Positions 17,991-26,951 of a stretch of DNA of 64,000 bases are shown piece by piece. Both the position numbers and the translations under genes were made by a program. How positions within the stretch are numbered: the first letter of the stretch is position 1; each line of letters begins with the position of its first letter. The notes beneath the pieces were generated by a model that was given only the letters and a program-made list of their open reading frames with translations, made no database searches and had not been told where the DNA came from. The stretch covers positions 1-64,000 of the forward strand of contig SFGA01000003.1 in assembly GCA_004556705.1 (NCBI GenBank), read 5' to 3'. This DNA comes from Ruminococcus sp. (GTDB taxonomy: Bacteria > Bacillota > Clostridia > Oscillospirales > Acutalibacteraceae).

Positions 17991-19024
17991 TGAGTGCAAC
18001 TATAGCGGCAGCTCTCAAGAAGATTGCTGTATATATCCTCACGGATAAAAAAGCATTGAAAACAGCACTCGGAATCATACTCGGAGTGATTATCATAATC
18101 ATCATGCCTATCGTTGCCGTGGTTTCCTTTTTCAACGGCGATATCAATATTGACACCGATAGATTGCAAACAATGGTAGTTCAGAATTTGTCTGCAGAGG
18201 AAAAAGCTAAACTTCAATTCGTTGAAGATATTATGAACACCATTGATGATAAAATGACAGCCGTAGGATTTAACAGCAGAGTAAAAGAGGCGCAGGTACT
18301 GTATGTACTTGCGCTTTCTGATTTTTCTAACAATCCCGATTTTGCAGATAAACTTGTATCTTGTTTCAGTGAAAATCAAACAGATGAACAGTTAATCTCC
18401 GCTGTTAATTCTGCATTCGGCACACAGCTCACTGCCGAAGATTTCGGCAATGTCATGGGCAATATACGCTCTTTGCATATTGATATTTCCGACTATACCG
18501 ATATTTCAACAAAAAATAATATCGATTTAGCAAAGTGGGGAATACACGCTCAGGAAAGCGGATGGGGTTATGTATACGGGACTTACGGTGCAGTGCTTGA
18601 TAAATCTGTCTTTGAGTTTAAGAAAAATCAGTATCCCGATGAGGTCGGAAGTTATGCTGATTTCATTGAACAGAACTGGCTCGGCAGACGAACTGCCGAT
18701 TGCGTTGGGTTAATCAAAGGCTACGGTTGGTACGATGCAGAAAGCGGAAAGATCGATATCGGTGCAAACGGTATGCAGGATGTTTCGGCAAACGGAATGT
18801 TTCAGGTGGCAAGAGAAAAAGGCACGATTGATACTATCCCCGAAACTCCCAGACTTGCCGTATGGCACGAAGGCCACATCGGTATTTATATCGGTAACGG
18901 TGAAGTCATTGAAGCAATGGGTACACAGTATGGTATTGTAAAAACGCAGCTGAAAAACGGCGGATGGACACACTGGCTGAAAATTCCGTATATCACCTAT
19001 ATCGAAGAAAAGGAAAATGTTTAA
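17990..19024 (+). CDS. Membrane-anchored NlpC/P60 peptidoglycan hydrolase of the transfer system
   Basis: The ATG at 17990 overlaps the VirB4 stop by one base. One membrane helix lies at about residues 21-45, followed by a linker that resembles the lysozyme-like part of CwlT-type enzymes in altered form (65-180). The C-terminal NlpC/P60 domain (about 190-340) has catalytic Cys238 in TADCVGLIKGY and His296 in HEGHIGIYIG. It cleaves cell-wall stem peptides so the mating apparatus can cross the wall. Size (344 residues) and position after VirB4 are typical. Confidence 0.88.
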   Translation: MSATIAAALKKIAVYILTDKKALKTALGIILGVIIIIIMPIVAVVSFFNGDINIDTDRLQTMVVQNLSAEEKAKLQFVEDIMNTIDDKMTAVGFNSRVKEAQVLYVLALSDFSNNPDFADKLVSCFSENQTDEQLISAVNSAFGTQLTAEDFGNVMGNIRSLHIDISDYTDISTKNNIDLAKWGIHAQESGWGYVYGTYGAVLDKSVFEFKKNQYPDEVGSYADFIEQNWLGRRTADCVGLIKGYGWYDAESGKIDIGANGMQDVSANGMFQVAREKGTIDTIPETPRLAVWHEGHIGIYIGNGEVIEAMGTQYGIVKTQLKNGGWTHWLKIPYITYIEEKENV

Positions 19025-19040
19025 TATGAGAAATACAATG

Positions 19041-19110
19041 AAAGGAACGATACCGTTCGCAGAAAGTAGTTTTTATATAACTTTTTTTGCGACTTATGTA
19101 TCGCATGGCA
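19041..19110 (+). promoter_or_regulatory. Structured leader shared with 33501-33567 (copy A)
   Basis: An AAAGGAACGATAC block, a CGCAGAAAG / CTTTTTTTGCG hairpin and a closing GTATCGCATGGC block fold as two nested stems (CGATAC with GTATCG outside). The same layout is present ahead of the ABC ATPase gene, with compensating differences. It ends at an ATG (19105) in the coding frame of the pentapeptide gene. No ribosome site lies near that ATG. Confidence 0.55.
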
Positions 19111-20187
19111 ATTAAAATGTTAATTGATATACCGCTTAACAGAAAACAATTTAAAGCAGAACCCGAACACTGCAACATAGTCGATACAATTGAATTACCG
19201 TATCATGAATTTGAGTCATTCAGAAATAATCTTCTGAGTGACTATTCTTTTATATCCGAACACGCAGATGAAATGGGAACAGATCCATCAGGTGTCAGTC
19301 AGTGTTTACTTGTTTTGTGTGAGGATAAATCGGACGGAATTCTTGTGGAATCTTCAGGATACAATTACGCAAGATATTCCGCTTATGTTCCGAATGCCCG
19401 AACGCTCATTCAATTAGATCAACATCCATCGCTGAATGACTTTATAGATGAAATGTGCAGCCTTACAGATAAATATACACGCAAGGCTGTTGACGGACAG
19501 ATTGACTGTAAGTACAGAATTAATTTTGATGAAGTACGAAACCTGTGTGTACCAAGCAAATTCAATCAAGATTTATTTATGCATATGCTTTCAGACAGAG
19601 ATGAGATTAACGGTGTTGAATACTCTGACGATGGCTGTACGGTTACAGTTGCCGAACCGTATTTAAGACAGGAAGATGAACAGAGTCTGCGAATATTAGA
19701 CTCTGAGGATATTGAAATAATGTGTGCAAAGCATGTCTTATGGCTTCATGACGCAGGCGGCGAACAGGCTGATTTTTCAAAATGTTTGCTTAAGGATTTA
19801 GATTTGTCAGGCAAGAATCTAATCAATGCTGTTTTTGACGGTGCAAAGTTTATAAATATAAATCTGAGAAAAGCATCACTCTGCTTTTCTCTTTTTAACG
19901 AAACAAAATTTCAGAACTGTAATTGCATAGATATTGTTGCAGAAGAATCCGAATTCAAAAATGCCGAGTGTGTTGCCTGCAATTTTGACGGCGGTATTTT
20001 TACACACAGTGATTTCACAGGAGCCAAGTTTTACGACTGCACGATAAAAAACGGCAGCCTGCAAAATTGCTGTCTCGAAAGAATTAATATCGGCGATATG
20101 GAACTCGATGATGTATATATGAGAGGTTGCAGTTATAACGAGCAGGAATGGTCGGATAAATCGCCCAGGCAAAACATTTCAATGTGA
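19105..20187 (+). CDS. Pentapeptide-repeat protein with novel N-terminal domain
   Basis: The protein has about 360 residues if it starts at the ATG that ends the structured leader (19105); an upstream ATG at 19087 sits within that leader. Residues 1-220 are an uncharacterised alpha/beta domain seen on ICEs (DUF6329-like, from memory; e.g. LIQLDQHPSLNDFIDEMCSLTDKYT). Residues 230-345 are pentapeptide repeats of the A(D/N)LXX type (ADFSKCLLKDLDLSGKNLINAVFDGAKF...), which build a right-handed beta helix. Such helices can mimic DNA or mediate protein contacts. Role in the ICE is unknown. It is followed 10 bases later by a DUF6103 gene. Confidence 0.75.
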   Translation: MAIKMLIDIPLNRKQFKAEPEHCNIVDTIELPYHEFESFRNNLLSDYSFISEHADEMGTDPSGVSQCLLVLCEDKSDGILVESSGYNYARYSAYVPNARTLIQLDQHPSLNDFIDEMCSLTDKYTRKAVDGQIDCKYRINFDEVRNLCVPSKFNQDLFMHMLSDRDEINGVEYSDDGCTVTVAEPYLRQEDEQSLRILDSEDIEIMCAKHVLWLHDAGGEQADFSKCLLKDLDLSGKNLINAVFDGAKFININLRKASLCFSLFNETKFQNCNCIDIVAEESEFKNAECVACNFDGGIFTHSDFTGAKFYDCTIKNGSLQNCCLERINIGDMELDDVYMRGCSYNEQEWSDKSPRQNISM

Positions 20188-20197
20188 GGTGTAAAAA

Positions 20198-20419
20198 GTG
20201 AAGAAAACAACAATCAATATTTCCTACGACGAGGAAAAACTGAGTGCATTAAAAATGTATCTCGGACAGAAAGGCTCAGGCCTTGATGATGAACTTGTAA
20301 AAATGCTGGATACACTTTACGGCAAAACCGTTCCTGCAAGCGTTCGTGAGTTTATATCTATGAAATCAGAAAGCTATACAGTGACTTCAAAAATGAACAA
20401 GTCCGAAAAAACAACGTAG
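20198..20419 (+). CDS. DUF6103-like small protein
   Basis: This 73-residue protein starts at GTG 20198 (GAGGTG 11 bases ahead). KKTTINISYDEEKLSALKMYLGQKGSGLDDELVKMLDTLYGKTVPASVREFI resembles a ribbon-helix-helix-like short protein, always found next to the mobilisation region of clostridial elements. It may be part of the relaxosome or a repressor, which is inference. Confidence 0.75.
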   Translation: MKKTTINISYDEEKLSALKMYLGQKGSGLDDELVKMLDTLYGKTVPASVREFISMKSESYTVTSKMNKSEKTT

Positions 20420-20771
20420 CCGCCTGTGAGCCACCGTGTCGCCCTGTGTGACGAGTGTGGGGACGAGGGCGGGAAAGTAACCGAATGCGAACGCATCGGC
20501 GAAATTCGGGCAATTTTCGGCGAGTGTTGCAGATGAGCAAAACACCGTTATTTTGCAGATGTTACAAGGTCGAAAATCAAGCAGGATAAAGGCTGTATGC
20601 CGCCGAGGAGCGGCAACTGCCGTTTTACACCAACCGGCAACGCCGTTCGGGAGTTTCAAAGTGTGTTACCGTTTACGCCTTGTGTAAAAGTTGGTATACC
20701 AATGTGCCGAAATCCGCCGATTTTAAAGAAAAATGCAGGAATACAAAAGGTATTCCGGAAAGGAAAATGCT
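20420..20771 (+). other. oriT: Candidate origin of transfer (oriT) region
   Basis: There is no gene in 350 bases between DUF6103 and the relaxosome genes. It is GC-rich relative to its flanks and full of short inverted repeats: a perfect 12-base palindrome TTGGTATACCAA at 20691-20702, a TTTACGCCTTGTGTAAA hairpin just before it, and GCCGCCGAGGAGCGGC near 20600. Position directly upstream of an RHH protein and a relaxase is the normal site for oriT. The nick site cannot be placed by eye. Confidence 0.55.
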
Positions 20772-21179
20772 ATGAGTAACGGAAATGACGCAGTCAGAAC
20801 AGGAATCTATATCAGCCGCAATCTTTTGAAACGGTGCGATGAGAATATATCTAAAACCAACGCTTCCTCCCGCAGTGAGTTTATATCCGATGCAACAGAA
20901 ATGTATATCGCATGGCTGAATTCAAAGGAAACCAGTAAGATGCTGACGCCTGCACTTGAATCTGTAATCGGTGCAAAGATTGCGGATACGGAAAACAGAC
21001 TCGCCCGATTATTATTCAAGATGTCGGTTGAAATGGCAATGATGATGAACGTACTTGCCGCAAGCAATGATGTTGATAAGGAAAGTATTAATCGTTTACG
21101 CGGAGAGTGTATCAAAGAGGTCAAACGTCTGAATGGCAGGTTTTCTTTTGAAGATGCCGTGGACTGGCAAAACGGTTAA
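20772..21179 (+). CDS. Ribbon-helix-helix relaxosome accessory protein (MobC-like)
   Basis: The protein has 135 residues from the ATG at 20772 (AAAGGA 8 bases ahead). The N-terminus VRTGIYISRNLLKRCDENISKTNASSRSEFISDATEMYIAWL is a ribbon-helix-helix DNA-binding domain. The C-terminal helical part carries Met-rich segments (MSVEMAMMMNVLAA). It ends 3 bases ahead of the relaxase gene. It probably binds the inverted repeats of the adjacent oriT and helps the relaxase load. Confidence 0.8.
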   Translation: MSNGNDAVRTGIYISRNLLKRCDENISKTNASSRSEFISDATEMYIAWLNSKETSKMLTPALESVIGAKIADTENRLARLLFKMSVEMAMMMNVLAASNDVDKESINRLRGECIKEVKRLNGRFSFEDAVDWQNG

Positions 21180-21182
21180 CCT

Positions 21183-23366
21183 ATGGCTAAGATTATTCTT
21201 AAATCTCCGTACCTGAAACCGAATGCAAAGGTGCATATTGAAAATTATATTCGCTACATTGCCACCCGTGATGGTGCAGAGCCTGCAAAGAACAGTACCA
21301 ATACGATACCTGCATTTAAAACACAGAAGAAATTGGTTGATAAGCTTGTGAAAATCTATCCCGACAGCAAGGAACTGTTTGAATATGAAGATTATCTCAG
21401 CCACCCCACCCGTGAAAATGCAGACGAACTGATTATGCGTATCGCAGAGATGCACAGTGAATTGTTCGGTGACCGTGAAAAGTATGTAAAATACATCGCC
21501 GAGCGTCCCCGGGTTGAAGTAATTTCTTCTCACGGTCTTTTTACGGATGAGGGAGTCCCGATTATTCTTTCCGATGTTGCAAAGGAAGCGGCAGAGAGCG
21601 AGAGTAATATTTGGACGCACATTATATCCCTTCGGCGTGAGGATGCTGAACGGCTTGGGTATAACTGTGCTGATGAATGGATGAATTTAATCCGTGCGAA
21701 CCGAAATATGATTGCACGCAATATGAAGATTGCCCCTGAAAACTTTCGGTGGTATGCCGCTTTTCATAATGAATCTCATCATCCTCATGTTCATATGATA
21801 GCATACTCGACAAATCCGAATGAAGCATATTTGACTAAAAACGGAATCAGAGAAATCAAGTCAACGCTTGCAAAACAAATATTCAGACAGGATCTGATAA
21901 GTATATATGAGAAGCAAACCGAATACCGTGACGAGTTAAAAGTGAACAGCCGTGAGGTGATTGCGGAAATTATTTCAAAAATCAACAGCGGTATCTATGA
22001 TAATCCGAAGCTTGAAGAAATGCTTTTACATCTTGCTGACAGGCTGTCAAGAACAAGCGGTAAGAAAGTTTACGGTTATTTGAAAGCAGATGTCAAGTCA
22101 ATTATTGATTCCATTGTAGATGAACTTGCATCCGATGAACGCATATCGACACTCTATGATTTATGGTATGAGCAAAGAGAATCTGTAATTAAAACCTATA
22201 CAGACGAACTGCCTGAGCGTGTTTCGCTGTCTCAGAATAAGGAATTTAAATCTATCAAAAACGCTGTTACTCAGGAAGCAATGAACATTGTTTTTGACCG
22301 AATATTCGTAGAAGATGATGAAATTGTAAATGAACAGCCCGAATCCGATTCAGAACCGAGCGATGAAGAAACAGAAGCGCCACTATCGGATGAAGAAAAA
22401 ATATCTTTAATGTGGCAGTATTATCAGAAAGCAAAGGAACTTCTTGACAAAGATAGTGTGAATCGCAATCCAAACAAAGCCGTTGATTTTCTGATTGAAT
22501 CATCAAAACTTGGATGCGGTGTTGCCAAATACCTCCTTGGCAAGATATTTTTGCAAGGCAATGATGTGTCAAAGAATGTGGATTATGCTTTGCGATGGCT
22601 TGAAGAATCGGTCAGTGAGGACAATGAGTTTGCAGAATATCTGCTGGGCAAAGCCTATCTTAAAGGTGAAGATATTGAACAGGATTTGTACCGAGCAGAA
22701 GATTTGTTGAAAAAGTCCTCTGCACAGGAAAACAAGTATGCAAAATATACGCTCGGCAAAGCATATCTTGACGATGAAATGTTTATGCAAAATATTCCCG
22801 AAGCGATAAAACTAATTACCGAATCGACAGACAAAAACTTTGCTCCTGCACAGTATCTACTCGGAAAACTGTTATACAAAGGTGAAATCATGCCGCAGGA
22901 TTTAGAAAAAGCAATAGAATGTCTTGAAAAAGCAGCAATACAGAAAAATTCTTATGCTGCTTACCTTGCAGGCAAAATCCGGCTGACCGAAAACACTGTA
23001 AAAGATATTTCTAAGGCAATCTACAACTTTGAAATCGCTGCTGAGAACGGAAGCGATTTTGCAGAGTATATGCTCGGTAAGATGTATCTCTACGGCAAAG
23101 AGGTTGAATGTGACTATGACAGAGCGATTGTATACCTTACTGCATCTGCTGAACACGGCAATCAGTATGCCCAGCAACTTCTGCACAGTATCAAAGCCAA
23201 CCGCAATTGGTCTGCAACACTCGGCTCGCTCCGCCTACTCAGTCAAATCAGCCGTATAATACAGAATCGCTTGGACGAAGAACGAAAAGGTAAAGCAAAT
23301 TTAATCGACCGCAAACTACGCAGAAAAATTGAAGAAAAAAAGCAGGCTCATGGCCTGCGATTTTAG
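21183..23366 (+). CDS. MobP-type relaxase with C-terminal Sel1/TPR repeats
   Basis: This 727-residue protein is the DNA nickase that starts conjugative transfer at oriT. The N-terminal domain has a candidate catalytic Tyr in YIRYIATRDG (22-31) and the HUH metal motif in HNESHHPHVHMIAYS (195-209), as in MobP3-like relaxases. Residues 330-400 carry the family segment LSQNKEFKSIKNAVTQEAMNIVF. From about 425 to 690 there are seven Sel1-like repeats of the YLLGKxYLxGxxVxxDxxxAIxxLExAA form, a protein-interaction scaffold. The basic tail probably binds DNA. A terminator hairpin overlaps the last codons. Confidence 0.88.
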   Translation: MAKIILKSPYLKPNAKVHIENYIRYIATRDGAEPAKNSTNTIPAFKTQKKLVDKLVKIYPDSKELFEYEDYLSHPTRENADELIMRIAEMHSELFGDREKYVKYIAERPRVEVISSHGLFTDEGVPIILSDVAKEAAESESNIWTHIISLRREDAERLGYNCADEWMNLIRANRNMIARNMKIAPENFRWYAAFHNESHHPHVHMIAYSTNPNEAYLTKNGIREIKSTLAKQIFRQDLISIYEKQTEYRDELKVNSREVIAEIISKINSGIYDNPKLEEMLLHLADRLSRTSGKKVYGYLKADVKSIIDSIVDELASDERISTLYDLWYEQRESVIKTYTDELPERVSLSQNKEFKSIKNAVTQEAMNIVFDRIFVEDDEIVNEQPESDSEPSDEETEAPLSDEEKISLMWQYYQKAKELLDKDSVNRNPNKAVDFLIESSKLGCGVAKYLLGKIFLQGNDVSKNVDYALRWLEESVSEDNEFAEYLLGKAYLKGEDIEQDLYRAEDLLKKSSAQENKYAKYTLGKAYLDDEMFMQNIPEAIKLITESTDKNFAPAQYLLGKLLYKGEIMPQDLEKAIECLEKAAIQKNSYAAYLAGKIRLTENTVKDISKAIYNFEIAAENGSDFAEYMLGKMYLYGKEVECDYDRAIVYLTASAEHGNQYAQQLLHSIKANRNWSATLGSLRLLSQISRIIQNRLDEERKGKANLIDRKLRRKIEEKKQAHGLRF
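23342..23364 (+). terminator. Terminator overlapping the relaxase stop codon
   Basis: Stem GCAGGC/GCCTGC with loop TCATG is followed by GATTTTA. The stem encodes the last residues of the relaxase. Confidence 0.6.
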
Positions 23367-23372
23367 TAAATA

Positions 23373-23465
23373 TGGCGGGAGTCAGAGGAACTCGAACCTC
23401 TCGGTGTCGTTACCTTATTTCATTGTGAAGTTACTCATATGTTCATTGTGTCTGCTACGACTCCC
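23373..23465 (-). tRNA. tRNA-like element, class-II size, aberrant
   Basis: Read on the minus strand, a seven-pair acceptor GGGAGTC...GACTCCC with G discriminator and encoded CCA encloses 93 nt. It includes a T-arm AGAGG-TTCGAGTT-CCTCT with an 8-base loop. The D-arm lacks GG and no five-pair anticodon stem with a normal loop is evident; the best candidate is a TTCA/TGAA hairpin. It is not a standard tRNA by eye. It may be a decayed long-arm tRNA, a tRNA mimic carried by the ICE, or a tRNA with non-canonical folding. Confidence 0.45.
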
Positions 23466-23676
23466 ACATACACCGGTACCCGCCAAACAACTCATCACTA
23501 TAATCAATTCTATCAAATCCTTTCCTGTAAAACCAAGTTTTGCTTCGAAACCATTCGTGAATTTTTTAGAAATCGTTACAGAGAATCCCATAATTATTGC
23601 AACTACACTCATTAAGGACTAAATTGTAATAATATTATATCAATTTCTAAGTTAAGAATCAATAAGGAGAATCAAA

Positions 23677-24573
23677 ATGTCAACCTACATTCATTTTACA
23701 GACGAACAAAAAGCACAGGCTCGTCAGACAGATATTGTATCTCTGCTTGAATCACAGGGCGAAACCATCAAACGCTCAGGTTCTGAATATGAGTGGAAGG
23801 ATGGAGCGGCAAAGGTCACTATTCGTGGTAATTTGTGGTTCCATCAGTATGATAGAGTCGGTGGGGATGCAATTGATTTTGTCCGCAGGTTCTACAACAA
23901 AAACTATGTAGAAGCAATGGAATTCCTGCTCGGTGACTGCGGCGGAACATTGATTACTTCCCCGCCTGATGTGAAAGAACAAAAACCGTTTAAGCTGCCA
24001 CCACGCAATGATAATATGCGAAGAGTTTTTGCATATCTGAACTTCACACGCAGAATTGACAAAGAGGTGCTGTACACTTTTGTGTATCACAAGATGATTT
24101 ACGAGTCGGCCAAATATCATAATGCTGTGTTCGTAGGATATGATAAAGACGGAAATCCACGCCATGCCTGTATGCGTGGAACGGGTTCGAATAGCACATA
24201 CAAAGGAAATGCGCCAAACAGTCAGCCCGAATACAGCTTTCACCGGTTTGGTACAAGTAAATATCTTTTCCTTTTTGAAGCACCTATTGATATGCTGAGT
24301 TTCATATCAATGCACAAAGAAAATTGGATAAATCATAGTTACGCAGCATCTTGTTCCGTTTCGGACAGGGTGCTTTTTCAATGCTTAAAGGATAATCCGA
24401 ATATCCGCAAAGTGTATTTATGCTTTGACAGTGACGAACCCGGTCAAACAGCGGCAAACAAAATCAGTGCAAAGCTGTTCGCACTTGGTATAGAATCCGA
24501 AATCCTTATTCCAACACATAAAGATTGGAACGAGGATTTATTATTTCCAAAAGAAAAAAATAAAGGAGCGTGA
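23677..24573 (+). CDS. DUF3991 and TOPRIM domain protein
   Basis: This 298-residue protein has an N-terminal CHC2-like/DUF3991 part (residues 5-85, ARQTDIVSLLESQGETIKRSGSEYEWKDG...WFHQYDRVGGDAIDFVRRFY) and a C-terminal TOPRIM part (LFLFEAPIDMLSFISMH near 205-220 and VYLCFDSDEPGQTAANKISAKL near 245-265, with the acidic DxD). Such primase-like proteins are ubiquitous on clostridial ICEs and probably support replication of the transferred strand or priming in the recipient. The ribosome site is AAGGAG, 9 bases ahead. Confidence 0.85.
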   Translation: MSTYIHFTDEQKAQARQTDIVSLLESQGETIKRSGSEYEWKDGAAKVTIRGNLWFHQYDRVGGDAIDFVRRFYNKNYVEAMEFLLGDCGGTLITSPPDVKEQKPFKLPPRNDNMRRVFAYLNFTRRIDKEVLYTFVYHKMIYESAKYHNAVFVGYDKDGNPRHACMRGTGSNSTYKGNAPNSQPEYSFHRFGTSKYLFLFEAPIDMLSFISMHKENWINHSYAASCSVSDRVLFQCLKDNPNIRKVYLCFDSDEPGQTAANKISAKLFALGIESEILIPTHKDWNEDLLFPKEKNKGA

Positions 24574-24579
24574 AACTCA

Positions 24580-26543
24580 ATGTCCAGAATTGTAGTTTTA
24601 GGTATAGTTACAGTTGTAATGTTCTGTGTTCTTGGTGGTATTACTTTACTTGCTCACATTTACAATCTGAACAATATCAAATCCAAAACTGTAGGTGATG
24701 GTCAGCACGGTACGGCTCGGTGGGCAACTAAATCGGAAATACGAAAAACCTATCGGCATATTCCGTTTACATCAAATAAATGGCGCAAACAAGCCGCCGA
24801 TGGAGGAACTCCGACTGCATCCCGAATTGTCAAACGCAGGCTTTTCAAAAGCAAGAAAAAAAACAGCCGGAAGAAGCTTTGCCGCAGGGCATTGTGGTTG
24901 GTTGCACAGGCGGCAAACACAATACAACAGCACTTGTGGATACAGGAGATGTCCATGTGTTGATGATTGGTGCGGCAGGTGTAGGAAAAACGGCTTATTG
25001 GCTGTACCCTTGTATTGAATATGCCTGTGCATCGGGGATGTCATTTCTCTCCACAGATACAAAAGGCGATATCATGCGAAACTATGGTAACATCGCAAAA
25101 CAGTACGGCTACAATGTTTCGGTTATTGATTTGAGAAACCCCACTCGCTCTAACGGAAATAATCTCTTGCACCTTGTCAACAAATATATGGATTTATATC
25201 AATCAAGCGAAGAATTGGTTTACAAAGCCAAAGCGGAAAAGTATGCAAAGATTATCTCCAAGACTATCATCCTATCGGGCATGGATGCGGCGAACTTTGG
25301 ACAGAACGCATATTTCTATGATGCCGCAGAGGGATTGCTGACAGCCACAATATTGTTAGTTGCAGAATTCTGCAAATCCAAAGAAAGGCATATCGTATCA
25401 GTATTTAAAATCATTCAGGAATTATTCGCTCCGTCAAATTCAAAAGGCAAAAATCAGTTTCAGCAGTTAATGGAAATGCTACCGAATGACCATAAGGCAA
25501 AATGGTTTGCGGGTGCGGCATTAAATACTGCAGAGCAGTCAATGGCAAGTGTTATGAGTACAGCATTATCAAGGCTTAATACCTTTCTCGATTCGGAATT
25601 GGAACAGTTACTATGTTTTGATACAGAGATAGATGCTGAAGAATTCTGCAATGAGAAATGCGCTATTTTTGTAATTATGCCTGAAGAAAATCCCAACACA
25701 TTTTTTATGATTTCTCTTATCATTCAGCAGCTATACAGGGAAATCCTTGCTGTAGCCGATGAGAATGGCGGCAAACTTAAAAATCGCTGTGTTTTCTTCT
25801 GTGACGAATTCGGGACTTTGCCAAAGATAGAGAGTGCAGAAATGATGTTCTCTGCCTCTCGTTCAAGGCGATTACAGATTGTACCGATTATTCAGTCCTT
25901 CTCGCAGCTCGACAAGAACTACGGCAAAGAAGGTGCAGAGATTATTGTAGACAACACGCAAATCATCCTGTTCGGCGGCTTTGCTCCCAACAGCAGCTCA
26001 GCAGAGGTACTCTCAAAAGCATTAGGCAGCAGAACGGTGATGTCGGGTTCTGTATCAAGGAGCAAAAATGATCCGTCACAGTCTTTACAAATGATTGAAC
26101 GACCGCTCATGACTCCCGATGAACTCAAATCTATGCCCAAAGGTCAGTTTGTTGTAATGAAAACTGGTGTTCATCCTATGTGTGTTAAGTTAAAACTTTT
26201 TTACAAATGGGGCATTAAGTTTAATGAGAATAAGCCGTATACAGTAGTCGATAACGGAAACCGTGAAGTAGAGTATGCTGAAAAGAGTGAAATCATAAAC
26301 GGCATCGTGCAAAAATATCATTCTGACTGGTTGCTTCAGGAAGAAACATCTGAAAGAGCCGACTCTGCAAGCGGTCAAAATCAGGCTGAGAGTCAATGCC
26401 ATGAACCGCAGAGAAAGTCTCAGAAAAAGTCAAAGAATAAAAACAAGATCGGTAAGACTGTGTTGGAATCTGTACCTCCGAGCCGTCGGAAATCTCAAAA
26501 CAAATCTCATCCGCAGGAGGTGAAAGAAAATGAGCAGACTTGA
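24580..26543 (+). pseudogene. VirD4/TraG-like coupling protein, split by a frameshift at an A8 tract
   Basis: The N-terminal part (24580-24963 frame) has one membrane helix and the family signature NNIKSKTVGDGQHGTARWATKSEIRKTYRHIPFT. The rest lies in the -1 frame, open through 26543: PQGIVVGCTGG, LVDTGDVHVLMIGAAGVGKTAYWLYP (Walker A), STDTKGD, and Walker B FFCDEFGTLPKI. The frames join naturally at 24855-24864, where GAAAAAAAAC allows a -1 slip, giving KKKQPEEALPQGIVVG. The ATG at 24780 has no ribosome site. The product pumps relaxase-bound DNA into the channel. It is either broken, mis-assembled by one A, or made by frameshifting. The C-terminal tail is basic, and the next gene overlaps its stop. 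Confidence 0.8.
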
Positions 26544-26790
26544 TTTTTTATACCGTATGGATTTACCACACAGGGCGGTATCGGTGTATATTTATCTTTT
26601 TGACAGAGCCGACAAGAACGGCGAATGCTGGCCGGCGATTCCGACAATAGCCAAAGAATTAAAGCTCTCCGAATCAACAGTCAGGAGAGCTTCAAAAGAT
26701 TTAAAAAAAGCAGGACTCATAACAACTGAACAGCGATATCGAGAGAAAGGTGGTAAAAGCAGTTTGTTATATAAACTACAAAAAAAATAA
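26530..26790 (+). CDS. Winged-helix (HTH_36-like) DNA-binding protein
   Basis: This 86-residue protein overlaps the virD4 end by 14 bases (AGGAGG 8 bases ahead). The segment RAVSVYIYLFDRADKNGECWPAIPTIAKELKLSESTVRRASKDLKKAGLI has the HTH_36/DnaD-like replication or regulator winged helix: Trp-Pro in the loop, then the recognition helix SESTVRRASKDL. It may be a regulator or a replication initiator fragment. It closes the transfer operon. Confidence 0.8.
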   Translation: MSRLDFLYRMDLPHRAVSVYIYLFDRADKNGECWPAIPTIAKELKLSESTVRRASKDLKKAGLITTEQRYREKGGKSSLLYKLQKK

Positions 26791-26808
26791 ATTGCATAAA
26801 AATAAAAA

Positions 26809-26851
26809 CACCCGCCGCCAAGAAAGAACTATGCTCTCTCGGCGGCAGGTG
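26809..26851 (+). terminator. Strong hairpin after the transfer operon
   Basis: Stem CACCCGCCGCC / GGCGGCAGGTG has an 18-21 base loop. It lacks a T tract, so it may end transcription inefficiently or act as a processing or attenuation structure. Confidence 0.45.
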
Positions 26852-26876
26852 CCACCTGTCATGATGGAAGGAGAAA

Positions 26877-26951
26877 GTGAACTACCCACTTGAAAATATA
26901 TTACAGCAGAAAAGAAATGATATTACAGGTTTTAACCGTTATAGTTGGTGA
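26877..26951 (+). pseudogene. Truncated 24-codon reading frame at the cargo boundary
   Basis: GTG 26877 lies 3 bases after AAGGAG and encodes VNYPLENILQQKRNDITGFNRYSW before a stop. Its good ribosome site and abrupt end just ahead of the agr cargo suggest the start of a gene cut off by the insertion. No family is recognised with certainty. Confidence 0.3.

Noticed and set aside
23401..23460. tRNA-Sec, because of size, G discriminator and a TCA in the central loop
   Set aside because: It lacks the long D-stem and six-pair anticodon arm of selenocysteine tRNA, and no selA/selB genes are in the window.
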